Positions 37,674 to 45,087 of a stretch of 57,846 bases of DNA are shown piece by piece (the stretch's first letter is position 1; each line of letters starts with the position of its first letter). The notes beneath the pieces are model-generated. The model ran no database searches, was not told the origin of the DNA, and saw only the letters and a list, made by a program, of their open reading frames with translations. The position numbers and the translations under genes are program-made. The stretch lies in the NCBI GenBank assembly GCA_035500095.1, contig DATJXN010000014.1:1-57846 (forward strand), read 5' to 3'. The DNA comes from Candidatus Binataceae bacterium. Its GTDB lineage: Bacteria > Desulfobacterota > Binatia > Binatales > Binataceae.

Positions 37674-38936
37674 ATGAGCTACGTCACCAACCTTAAGTGC
37701 CGCGAATGCGGCCAGGAATACCCGATCAAGCCGCTGCACGTATGCGAGGATTGCTTCGGCCCGCTCGAAGTCACCTATGACTACGCGAAAATTCGCGCCG
37801 CCATCTCGCGCGCGACGATCGCCGCGCGCCCGCACAACCTCTGGCGCTATCGCGAGCTGCTGCCGGTGGACGGCGAGCCCGAGGCGGGGCCGCATTCCGG
37901 CTTCACGCCGCTTCTGCACGCGCGCCGGCTCGGCGCGGAACTGGGGCTCAAGAAGCTTTACATCAAGGACGACACGGTCAACCATCCGACGCTCTCTTAC
38001 AAGGACCGCGTGGTGTCGGTGGCGATCACCAAGGCGCGCGATTTCGGCTTCACCACGGTCTCCTGCGCTTCGACCGGCAACCTGGCGACCGCGGTCGCGG
38101 CGCATGCGGCGCGTGCGGGGCTCCGGTCGGTGATCTTCATGCCCGAGGGCGTCGAGTCGGGAAAAATCGTCGGCTCGTCGATTTACGGCGCGCGGGTGAT
38201 CACGATCCGCGGCAACTACGACGACGTCAACCGGCTGTGCAGCGAGATCGCCGACAAGTACGGATGGGCCTTCGTCAATATCAATCTGCGCCCGTATTAC
38301 ACCGAGGGCGCCAAGACCTTCGGTTTCGAGGTCGCCGAGCAGCTCGGATGGAAGCTGCCCAACCATATCGTGCTGCCGACGGCGGGCGGCACGATCCTGC
38401 CCAAGGTCGCCAAGGCGCTCAAGGAACTCAAGGAGGTCGGCCTGATCCATAGCGGCGAGTTCAAGATTCATTGCGCGCAGGCGGCCGGCGCGGCGCCGGT
38501 GATCAACGCCCTGCACAAGGGCACCGACCTGATCACGCCGGTCAAGCCCGACACGATCGCCAAGTCGATCGCGATCGGCAATCCGGCCGACGGCTTTTAC
38601 GTGCTGCGCGCCGTACGCGAATCCGGCGGATGGGGCGAGATGGCGACGGACCCCGAAATCATCGACGCGATCAAGCTGCTCGCGCGCACCGAGGGCGTCT
38701 TTGCCGAGCCGGCCGGCGGCACCACGCTCGCGGTGGCGCTCAAACTCATCGCCGCCGGGCGCATCAAGACCGACGAGAGCGTGGTGGTGTCGATCACAGG
38801 CAACGGCTACAAGACGCTCGAGGCGGTCGCGCAAAGCATCGAGCCGCCGCTCGTGATCGAGGCGCGGCTCAAGGACTTCGACGCGATCTATGAAAGCCTG
38901 GGCGACGGCAAGCGCTCGCTCAAGGGCGCGGCCTGA
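37674..38936 (+). CDS. thrC: threonine synthase
   Basis: The 420-residue PLP enzyme has an N-terminal zinc-ribbon (C9-C12 and C25-C28: LKCRECG, CEDCFG) followed by the fold-type II core, with the Schiff-base Lys in LSYKDRVVSVA, the phosphate loop ASTGNLATAVAAHAA and the Gly-rich loop TAGGTILPK. The family converts O-phosphohomoserine to threonine. In this cluster it could alternatively use the carrier-bound sulfide to make homocysteine, which is only a hypothesis. It lies 27 bases after the E1 gene. It ends with TGA. Confidence 0.93.
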   Translation: MSYVTNLKCRECGQEYPIKPLHVCEDCFGPLEVTYDYAKIRAAISRATIAARPHNLWRYRELLPVDGEPEAGPHSGFTPLLHARRLGAELGLKKLYIKDDTVNHPTLSYKDRVVSVAITKARDFGFTTVSCASTGNLATAVAAHAARAGLRSVIFMPEGVESGKIVGSSIYGARVITIRGNYDDVNRLCSEIADKYGWAFVNINLRPYYTEGAKTFGFEVAEQLGWKLPNHIVLPTAGGTILPKVAKALKELKEVGLIHSGEFKIHCAQAAGAAPVINALHKGTDLITPVKPDTIAKSIAIGNPADGFYVLRAVRESGGWGEMATDPEIIDAIKLLARTEGVFAEPAGGTTLAVALKLIAAGRIKTDESVVVSITGNGYKTLEAVAQSIEPPLVIEARLKDFDAIYESLGDGKRSLKGAA

Positions 38937-39015
38937 ACGCGCGGCGGCGCGCTTGTAAAGCCGGGTGGCCAAGCATATGCATCAAACGCTAGTCTGAGAG
39001 GTGAAAGGTTCGATT

Positions 39016-39294
39016 ATGCAAGTCAAGGTACGAGTCCCGACCCCGCTGCGCAGGTTTACCGGGGGTAACGACGAGGTTGCGGCCGCGGGCGAATCGGTCC
39101 GCGCGGTTATCGAGGACCTCGAAAAGCGCCATCCCGGGATGCGCGAGCGGCTGCTCGACGATCAGGGCGAGCTGCGCCGTTTCGTCAATATCTATCTGAA
39201 CGGCGACGACATTCGCTTCCTCAACCAGCTCAACTCACAGGTCAAGGATGGCGACGATATTTCAATCGTCCCTGCGATCGCCGGCGGCGAATAG
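39016..39294 (+). CDS. MoaD/ThiS-type sulfur-carrier protein ending Gly-Gly-Glu
   Basis: The 92-residue beta-grasp protein of the CysO/MoaD group (VRVPTPLRRFTGG, FVNIYLNGDDIRFL, DGDDISIVPAIAGG) receives sulfur as a C-terminal thiocarboxylate. The last residues are A-I-A-G-G-E, so one extra Glu follows the reactive Gly-Gly. A protease would have to remove it first, as reported for the alanyl-capped HcyS of Wolinella. No JAMM protease gene is in the window. An in-frame GTG at 39001 is an alternative start. It ends with TAG. Confidence 0.93.
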   Translation: MQVKVRVPTPLRRFTGGNDEVAAAGESVRAVIEDLEKRHPGMRERLLDDQGELRRFVNIYLNGDDIRFLNQLNSQVKDGDDISIVPAIAGGE

Positions 39295-39304
39295 CGAAGA
39301 GCAC

Positions 39305-40294
39305 GTGCCGGCGGCGCGGGCGCACAGCGTGCTCGAGCTGATCGGCAACACGCCGCTGCTCGAGATCACGCGCGTGTGCGCGGGGCTGCTCCGCCCCGGC
39401 GTGCGACTTTTCGCCAAGCTCGAGGGCTTCAACCCCGGCGGCTCGGTCAAGGACCGCGCCGCGCGCCACATGATCGAGCTCGGGCTCAAGCGCGGCGAGC
39501 TGCGTCCCGGCAAAACCATCATCGACTCGACCTCGGGCAACACCGGGATCGCGCTCGCGATGGTCGGCGCGGCGCTCGGTTATCCGGTCGAGATCGTGAT
39601 GGCCTCCAACGTTAGCCGCGAGCGCAAGAAGATAATCGAGGCTTTCGGGGCCAAGCCGATCTACTCCGACCCGCTCGAAGGATCCGACGGCGCGATCGTG
39701 ATGGCGCGCAAGATCATCACCGCCGATCCCGAGCGCTATTTCAAACCCGACCAGTACAACAACGAGGCCAATCCGCTGGCCCATTTCGAGACCACCGGCC
39801 CCGAAATCTGGCGTCAGACCCGCGGCCGCATTACCCACTTCGTCGCCGGAGTCGGCACCGGCGGCACCGTGATGGGCACCGGCCGCTACCTCAAGTCGCA
39901 AAACCCCGCGGTAAGGGTGGTCGGAGTCGAGCCGGACGACGCGATGCACGGGCTCGAGGGGCTGAAACACATGGCGTCGTCGCTCGTGCCGGGCATCTTT
40001 CACGCCGAGGAGCTGGACGACCGGCTCGCGGTCAGCACCGAGGACGCCTACGAGATGGTCTATGCGCTCGGCCAGATCGAGGGCGTGCTGGTCGGGCAAT
40101 CGTGCGGGGCGGCCCTGGTGGCGGCCTTGCGGGTGGCGCGGGGTTTGCGCGAGGGATGCGTGGTGACCGTATTTCCGGACTTCGGTGACAAGTACCTGTC
40201 CACCAATCTGTGGATCGGATGGGAACAGTGGCGCAAGGAGCGCCTGCAAAAGCTCATCAGCAAATGGAACGCCTCCGCGAACGGTATTACCTGA
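39305..40294 (+). CDS. cysteine synthase / cystathionine beta-synthase-type PLP enzyme (CysM-like)
   Basis: The protein has about 329 residues from GTG 39305; an upstream ATG (39248) would add 19 poorly conserved residues and overlap the carrier gene by 47 bases. Fold-type II marks are LELIGNTPLLEI, Lys in GGSVKDRAARHM, STSGNTGIALA and GVGTGGTVMGTGRY. Enzymes of this group next to a carrier protein (CysM with CysO in mycobacteria) take sulfur from the protein thiocarboxylate onto an activated serine. The C-terminus overlaps the NIL gene. It ends with TGA. Confidence 0.92.
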   Translation: MPAARAHSVLELIGNTPLLEITRVCAGLLRPGVRLFAKLEGFNPGGSVKDRAARHMIELGLKRGELRPGKTIIDSTSGNTGIALAMVGAALGYPVEIVMASNVSRERKKIIEAFGAKPIYSDPLEGSDGAIVMARKIITADPERYFKPDQYNNEANPLAHFETTGPEIWRQTRGRITHFVAGVGTGGTVMGTGRYLKSQNPAVRVVGVEPDDAMHGLEGLKHMASSLVPGIFHAEELDDRLAVSTEDAYEMVYALGQIEGVLVGQSCGAALVAALRVARGLREGCVVTVFPDFGDKYLSTNLWIGWEQWRKERLQKLISKWNASANGIT

Positions 40295-40509
40295 CCTATC
40301 CCAAGTCGCTCATCCGCGAGCCGCTGCTGTATCACCTGGTCAAGAAGTTCGACCTCGTGTTCAACATCCGCGGGGCGAGCGTCTCGGAATCGATGGGACT
40401 GGTTGCGGTCGAGTTCGAAGGATCGAGCGAACAGATCGAGCGCGCACTCGCGTGGCTGCGGCAAAGTGGAGTCACCGTCGAGCCGATCGAAAAGAACGTG
40501 ATCGAATAG
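40264..40509 (+). CDS. NIL-domain protein
   Basis: The 81-residue NIL-fold protein (small ferredoxin-like alpha/beta) has the pattern LTYPKSLIREPLLYHLVKKFD, NIRGASVS, GLVAVEFEG, and LRQSGVTVEPI. NIL domains occur in methionine transport ATPases and in methanogen proteins needed for homocysteine synthesis, so a methionine-branch sulfur role fits. The start ATG overlaps the end of the PLP enzyme gene by 31 bases. It ends with TAG. Confidence 0.9.
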   Translation: MERLRERYYLTYPKSLIREPLLYHLVKKFDLVFNIRGASVSESMGLVAVEFEGSSEQIERALAWLRQSGVTVEPIEKNVIE

Positions 40510-40556
40510 CCGCACGACGGCGGAGCGTCGGGCGACGGCGCGCCGCCTCCGGCTCT

Positions 40557-41291
40557 ATGGTACTCACCGAAACACTCACCAACGGCCAGATCGAACGCTA
40601 CAGCCGCCAGATAATCGTCCCCGGCGTCGGCGGCCGCGCGCAGGAGCGTCTGCTTGCTGCGCACGCCGCACTGGTTGCAAGGCCAAAGGACGCGGCGGCG
40701 GCGCTCGCCTACCTGGCCGGCTCCGGCGTCGGCCGAATAACGATCTATCCCGTCGCCAACCGCGCGCCGTATGCGGCGCTGATTGAACGAACGCGGGATC
40801 TCAACGCCGACGTACAGGCTGCACTGGCAAAAGACGGTACGCAACACGCTACCGTCCATGCTTTATCTCATGCTTGGCCTGATCATTCTCCCGCGACATT
40901 CGATGTGATCCTCGCGTTGATCGGTGACCAGGTGGCCGCCGATGTGACCGCGCGCGCCGCACGCGCGCGTCGTGCGCGCGCCGCAGTCATCGCGCGCCTG
41001 GATGCGCCGGCGCGAATCGCGATCCTGCCGGCGCCGCCGCCCTGTCCCCTATGCGCCGGCGCGGACTTGCTGGATGCGCCGCACGCGCGCGCCGCGAACG
41101 CGGGAGTGGTTGCGATGGCCGCGGTAGCCGAGGCTTTCAAGCTGCTGGCCGGCCTCGCCGGCCAGCAGCTTGAGAGCACCCTAATCGACTTCGACGGCTA
41201 CGCCGCGCGGACGCGCCCGCTCGGCCGCGAAGCGCGCGGCGAGCGCCACTGTATCTGCGAGGCGCCGCTTAAGAGTGAGGAGCCGTCGTGA
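40557..41291 (+). CDS. degenerate E1-like (MoeB/ThiF-related) protein
   Basis: The 244 residues begin like a MoeB: RYSRQI (14-19) in QIERYSRQIIVPGVGGRAQERLL form. A zinc tetrad is kept (C163/C166 in CPLC, C232/C234 in CIC). The ATP loop GxGGxG is replaced by ARPKDAAAALA (41-51), the D-x-D-x-VELSNLxRQ motif is gone, and the position of the E1 Cys holds ARAANAG. It should not bind ATP or transfer sulfur itself. The missing and retained parts are the mirror image of the E1 at 36903. It overlaps the next gene (GTGA). It ends with TGA. Confidence 0.85.
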   Translation: MVLTETLTNGQIERYSRQIIVPGVGGRAQERLLAAHAALVARPKDAAAALAYLAGSGVGRITIYPVANRAPYAALIERTRDLNADVQAALAKDGTQHATVHALSHAWPDHSPATFDVILALIGDQVAADVTARAARARRARAAVIARLDAPARIAILPAPPPCPLCAGADLLDAPHARAANAGVVAMAAVAEAFKLLAGLAGQQLESTLIDFDGYAARTRPLGREARGERHCICEAPLKSEEPS

Positions 41292-42157
41292 GCGGCGCCT
41301 TGCAGACGCGCAGGCGGCGCAGCCGTGTGGCCGGCGGCAAGGGCGCGCTGCGGCGCGCCCTCGCCGCCGGCCACATGCTCTGGATGTTCGACTTCGACAA
41401 TACGCTCGCGCCGCTGGAGCCGGCCGTCGATTGGGCGGGCAGCCGGCGCGAGCTGCAGGCATGGCTCGCCGCGCAAGGGGTGTCGCAAGCGCTGTTCGGG
41501 GAGTTCCCGCGCGGCAACCTGGTGCTGTACGAGGCGCTGCGCGCGCGGCTCTGCGCGGGCGGCGACATCGCCCGCGCGGTGCTGGGCGGTCTTGGAGAGG
41601 CGTCCGCAGCCTGCGGCGGCGGACGCCTCTCCGAGACCGCGCGCTCGATCCTCGACGGCGCTTGCGCCATCATCGAGCGCCACGAACTCGCCGGCGTGCG
41701 CTCGGTCGCACCCGCTACGGGTGCGCTCGAACTGCTCCGCGCGCTCCGCGCCGCGGGCGCGACGGTCGCCGTCGTCACGTCGAATTCCTCACGCACCGTT
41801 GCCGCCTGGCTTAAGGCGCAGGCGGCCGACGGACGGGCCGACGCGGTCGAGTTGGTCGATCTGATTGTCGGCCGCGATAGCGGCCTCCCCCTGAAGCCGT
41901 CGCCCGCGACGCTCGAGCGCGCGCTTGCCCTTTGCACGGCCGCCTCGGCCAACGCGGCCTTCGTCGGCGACAGCGAGGCCGATCTCAATGCCGCCAAGGC
42001 GGCCGCAGTGCGATTCTACGGTATCAGCGCCACGGCCGAGGGACGTGACCGGCTGACGGCGCTTGGCGCATCGCCGGTCTTTTCCTCGCCGGCCGCGATG
42101 GCGATTTATCTCGATATGCCAATCGAAGGAACAGCTGCGGAGCGGTCGGATTTGTGA
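41288..42157 (+). CDS. HAD-superfamily phosphatase
   Basis: The 289 residues have all four HAD motifs: DFDNT near residue 35-39, TSNSS, Lys in LPLKPSP and GDSEADL. The helical cap between motif I and II places it in the phosphoglycolate phosphatase-like group. The first 20 residues are Arg-rich and may not belong to the mature start; Met30 is possible. The substrate is unknown. In this operon a phosphoester of the Ser/homoserine branch is conceivable. It starts with GTG overlapping the preceding stop. It ends with TGA. Confidence 0.82.
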   Translation: MSGALQTRRRRSRVAGGKGALRRALAAGHMLWMFDFDNTLAPLEPAVDWAGSRRELQAWLAAQGVSQALFGEFPRGNLVLYEALRARLCAGGDIARAVLGGLGEASAACGGGRLSETARSILDGACAIIERHELAGVRSVAPATGALELLRALRAAGATVAVVTSNSSRTVAAWLKAQAADGRADAVELVDLIVGRDSGLPLKPSPATLERALALCTAASANAAFVGDSEADLNAAKAAAVRFYGISATAEGRDRLTALGASPVFSSPAAMAIYLDMPIEGTAAERSDL

Positions 42158-42186
42158 TCTTGCAGTGGTTTGTAATTTTATATAAC

Positions 42187-42214
42187 TTAAACGACTCACT
42201 TAGTAATATATAAT
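42187..42214 (+). promoter_or_regulatory. likely promoter of cysC-sat
   Basis: A perfect -10 hexamer TATAAT (42209-42214) lies in a sharply A+T-rich island (42165-42214), 22 bases before the cysC ATG. The best -35 is the weak TTAAAC (42187-42192) at 16 bases. The island contrasts with the GC-rich surroundings. Confidence 0.5.
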
Positions 42215-42236
42215 CAGGGGGCGTGATTCCACCACG

Positions 42237-42782
42237 ATGAGCGACGGTTTCACTTTGTGGTTCACCGGCTTGTCCGGAGCGGGCAAGTCAACGCTGGCAT
42301 GGCTGGCGGCTGAGGAATTGCGGCGGCTGGGGTACCGAGTCGAGATCCTCGACGGCGACGAGGTGCGCACCCATCTGTCGAAGGGACTGGGATTTTCCAA
42401 GGAAGACCGCGACACCAACATCCGGCGCATCGGGTTCGTCTGCAAGCTGCTCGCGCGCAACGGCGTGATCGCGATCGCGGCGGCTATCTCGCCTTACCGC
42501 GAGATTCGCGACGAAGTGCGCAAGCAGCACGAGCGTTTCTTCGAAGCGTACGTGGAATGTCCGCTGGACACCCTGGTCGAACGCGACGTCAAGGGGCTTT
42601 ACAAGAAGGCGCTCGCCGGCGAGCTCAAGGGTTTCACCGGCGTGTCCGATCCGTACGAGCCGCCGATTAACCATGAGCTGACCGTTAACACGAGCAGCGA
42701 AACTCCGGAGGAGAGCCTCGCCCGGCTGCTCGGCAGCCTCGAGGCGCTCGGCTACATCAGCCTCAAGGGAGCGCAGCGATGA
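42237..42782 (+). CDS. cysC: adenylylsulfate kinase CysC
   Basis: The 181-residue APS kinase has Walker [10 protein letters not shown] (11-19), [25 protein letters not shown] and [14 protein letters not shown], all diagnostic. It phosphorylates adenylylsulfate to PAPS. Its ATGA overlap with sat gives coupled translation of the two sulfate-activation enzymes. No ribosome-binding site is obvious. No PAPS or APS reductase is in the window. It ends with TGA. Confidence 0.96.
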   Translation: MSDGFTLWFTGLSGAGKSTLAWLAAEELRRLGYRVEILDGDEVRTHLSKGLGFSKEDRDTNIRRIGFVCKLLARNGVIAIAAAISPYREIRDEVRKQHERFFEAYVECPLDTLVERDVKGLYKKALAGELKGFTGVSDPYEPPINHELTVNTSSETPEESLARLLGSLEALGYISLKGAQR

Positions 42783-43957
42783 GCACCGCGCATGGCGATC
42801 CGATCACCGCACACGGCGGCGGAGGGCTGGTCGATCTGAATGCGCCCGCGGCGGAGCGCGACGCGATCGCGCGCCACGCCGAAGGGCTCACGACGGTGCG
42901 GCTCGGCGCGCGGGACCTGGCTGACCTCGAGATGCTGGCCTCGGGCGCATTCTCGCCGCTTACAGGTTTCATGGGCGAGGCGGACTACGTGCGCTCGCGG
43001 GACGCGATGCGTCTGGCCGCGGGCGTGCCGTGGTCGATTCCGATCACGCTCGGAATCGCCGAGGCCGAGGCGCCCAGGCTCAAGCCGGGCGGGGAGATCG
43101 CGCTAGCCGACGGCGATGGCGTCCGCCTCGCGATTCTCAAGCTCGCCGAAATCTACAAGGTTGACCGCGCACGCGAGGCCGAGGCCGTCTTCGGCACCGC
43201 CGACCCTGCGCATCCGGGCGCAGCCAACGTGCTCGCGACGCCGCCATGGTGTCTCGGCGGAAGCGTGACCCTGTTCGGCGAGATTCCCGGCCGGACTTTT
43301 CTCGAATACCGGCTCGCACCGCGCCAGACGCGGGCCGCGTTCGCCGAGCGCGGATGGCGCAAGATTGTCGCCTTTCAGACCCGCAACCCCACCCATCGCG
43401 CCCACGAATACATCCAGAAGGCGGCGCTCGAGATCTGCGACGGGCTTTTGCTTCATCCGCTCGTCGGCGAGACCAAGGGCGACGATGTTCCGGCCGCGGT
43501 GCGGATGGAGACCTACAAGGTGCTGCTGGACCTGTACTATCCGCGCAACCGCGCGATGCTCTCCGTGATGCCGGCGCATATGCGCTACGGCGGACCGCGC
43601 GAGGCCATCCTGCACGCCATCATCCGGCGCAACTACGGCTGCACGCACTTCATCGTTGGGCGCGACCATGCCGGGGTGGGCAGTTACTACGGCACCTACG
43701 ACGCGCAAAAGATTTTCGAGCGCTTCAGCGCCGCGGAAATCGGCATCACGCCACTGACCTTCGAGAATACCTTTTATTGCAAGCGGTGCGGCGCGATGGC
43801 GTCGTACAAGACCTGCCCGCACGAGGATTCGGACCGGCTACTGCTGTCGGGAACCCGGGTCCGCGAGATGCTCCGCGCCGGCGAGTCGCCTCCGCCCGAG
43901 TACACTCGTCCTGAAATAGCGGAGATCCTGATGCGCGCGATGCGCCCGGGCGGCTGA
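42779..43957 (+). CDS. sat: sulfate adenylyltransferase Sat
   Basis: The 392-residue single-chain ATP sulfurylase has the active-site motifs [13 protein letters not shown], the GRDHAGVG loop and the C-terminal zinc-ribbon-like CKRCG...CPH region with [14 protein letters not shown]. It makes adenylylsulfate (APS) from ATP and sulfate, the substrate of CysC. It could serve assimilation, together with the sulfur-carrier operon just upstream. It ends with TGA. Confidence 0.97.
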   Translation: MSTAHGDPITAHGGGGLVDLNAPAAERDAIARHAEGLTTVRLGARDLADLEMLASGAFSPLTGFMGEADYVRSRDAMRLAAGVPWSIPITLGIAEAEAPRLKPGGEIALADGDGVRLAILKLAEIYKVDRAREAEAVFGTADPAHPGAANVLATPPWCLGGSVTLFGEIPGRTFLEYRLAPRQTRAAFAERGWRKIVAFQTRNPTHRAHEYIQKAALEICDGLLLHPLVGETKGDDVPAAVRMETYKVLLDLYYPRNRAMLSVMPAHMRYGGPREAILHAIIRRNYGCTHFIVGRDHAGVGSYYGTYDAQKIFERFSAAEIGITPLTFENTFYCKRCGAMASYKTCPHEDSDRLLLSGTRVREMLRAGESPPPEYTRPEIAEILMRAMRPGG

Positions 43958-44038
43958 CCGCCTCGCCGCTGACGAACGCGCCCTTGCGCGTGCGGCTGAT
44001 GCGCGATTGGCCGAGCGCTGTCCGGGCGCGATCAGCGA

Positions 44039-44425
44039 TCAGTTGTCGTCGTCACCCGATTGCGGTTGGCCCTGCGTCGCGCCCTGATCGGTGTCGTCGC
44101 CCGACTGCTGCTGGGCGTTATTATTGTCGTCGCCATTCTGCGCGGAAGAATCGCCACCGTCGTCGTCGGCGGGAGCCTGCTGCATGTTGGGCTGCTGCTC
44201 CGCGTCGGGATCGTCGGGCGTCTGCGCCTGTCCGGCCTGGTAGTCGTCATCGCCGCCGCCGGATCCCTGCGCATCCGCCGAGCCGGGCACCGCGACCGAG
44301 CCGTCGGCCTGCGCGAGCGTTGTCGGATGCTTCGCGACGTGGCGAGACGCGAGGCTCGACATGCCGGGCGTCAGGCAGAAAGCCAACACTGCGCTCATTG
44401 CCCAGCTGATTGATACCGATTTCAT
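44039..44425 (-). CDS. secreted acidic Asp/Gln/Gly-rich low-complexity protein
   Basis: The 128 residues consist of a signal peptide (about 1-27, MKSVSISWAMSAVLAFCL start) and a mature part that is almost entirely D, Q, G, N, A and P, very acidic and probably unstructured. A good AAAGGAG site lies 5 bases upstream of ATG 44425, which fixes the start within a longer open frame. I recognise no family. Ca2+ binding or a matrix role is possible on composition alone. It ends with TGA. Confidence 0.7.
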   Translation of the reverse strand: MKSVSISWAMSAVLAFCLTPGMSSLASRHVAKHPTTLAQADGSVAVPGSADAQGSGGGDDDYQAGQAQTPDDPDAEQQPNMQQAPADDDGGDSSAQNGDDNNNAQQQSGDDTDQGATQGQPQSGDDDN

Positions 44426-44534
44426 TGATCTCCTTTCGTCTTCGACCGCTTCGGGAACTATCTGGTCTTTTCGATGGCTTCGCGGCCAGCTCACGCGCGC
44501 CGCAAGGCGCGGGCCCGACGTGGCCCGACAAACT

Positions 44535-44951
44535 CTATTGCAATGGCGGTTCTCCGCTCTCCGACGGTTCCAGCACCGGCGAGCCCTGATGCGACACCAT
44601 CCACCACCGTCCGTCCGCGCGTTCGAAGACATTGGTCGCCAGCACGCGCGAGCGCGACGCGCCGTCGTAGCCGCGCTGGAGAAGATTTTCCTCGACCACC
44701 ACCACCGCCAGGTCGCCGCTCGACATCACCTGCGGATCGGTCAGCTCGAACTTCATCTCGAAGACGTTTTCGAAGATCCGCTCCCAGCTGTTCATGATCG
44801 GGCCCCACCCGACGAGCCGGTTCCATCCGGGATGGATACAGACGATGCGCGGCTCGCGCAGCCACACCGCGCCCATGGCATCGGCGTCGAGGCTCTCGAA
44901 GGCCCGGTAAAATGCGCGGTTCGCCTCGAGGATCGTTTGGCGGTCGGACAT
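44535..44951 (-). CDS. SnoaL-like (NTF2-fold) protein
   Basis: The 138 residues have the cone-shaped NTF2/SnoaL pattern: an N-terminal helix ILEANRAFYRAFESLDADAM, then WLREPRIVCIHPGWNRLVGWGPIM and a C-terminal sheet ending GRWWMVSHQGSPV. The SnoaL_3/DUF4440 group includes isomerases and many uncharacterised stress proteins. No catalytic role can be assigned. It ends with TAG. Confidence 0.88.
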   Translation of the reverse strand: MSDRQTILEANRAFYRAFESLDADAMGAVWLREPRIVCIHPGWNRLVGWGPIMNSWERIFENVFEMKFELTDPQVMSSGDLAVVVVEENLLQRGYDGASRSRVLATNVFERADGRWWMVSHQGSPVLEPSESGEPPLQ

Positions 44952-45087
44952 AGCGCGCCTGCCGGCGGTGGCGGCGATGCACCCGAGTCTATTCAGTTTG
45001 CCGGGGATGCGCCAGACACTTCTGCGCAGCGAGACTGCCGGCCCGGCGCGCCGCGCGCGCGGCCCGCGAGCTCAGGGTCCGCGCGCG

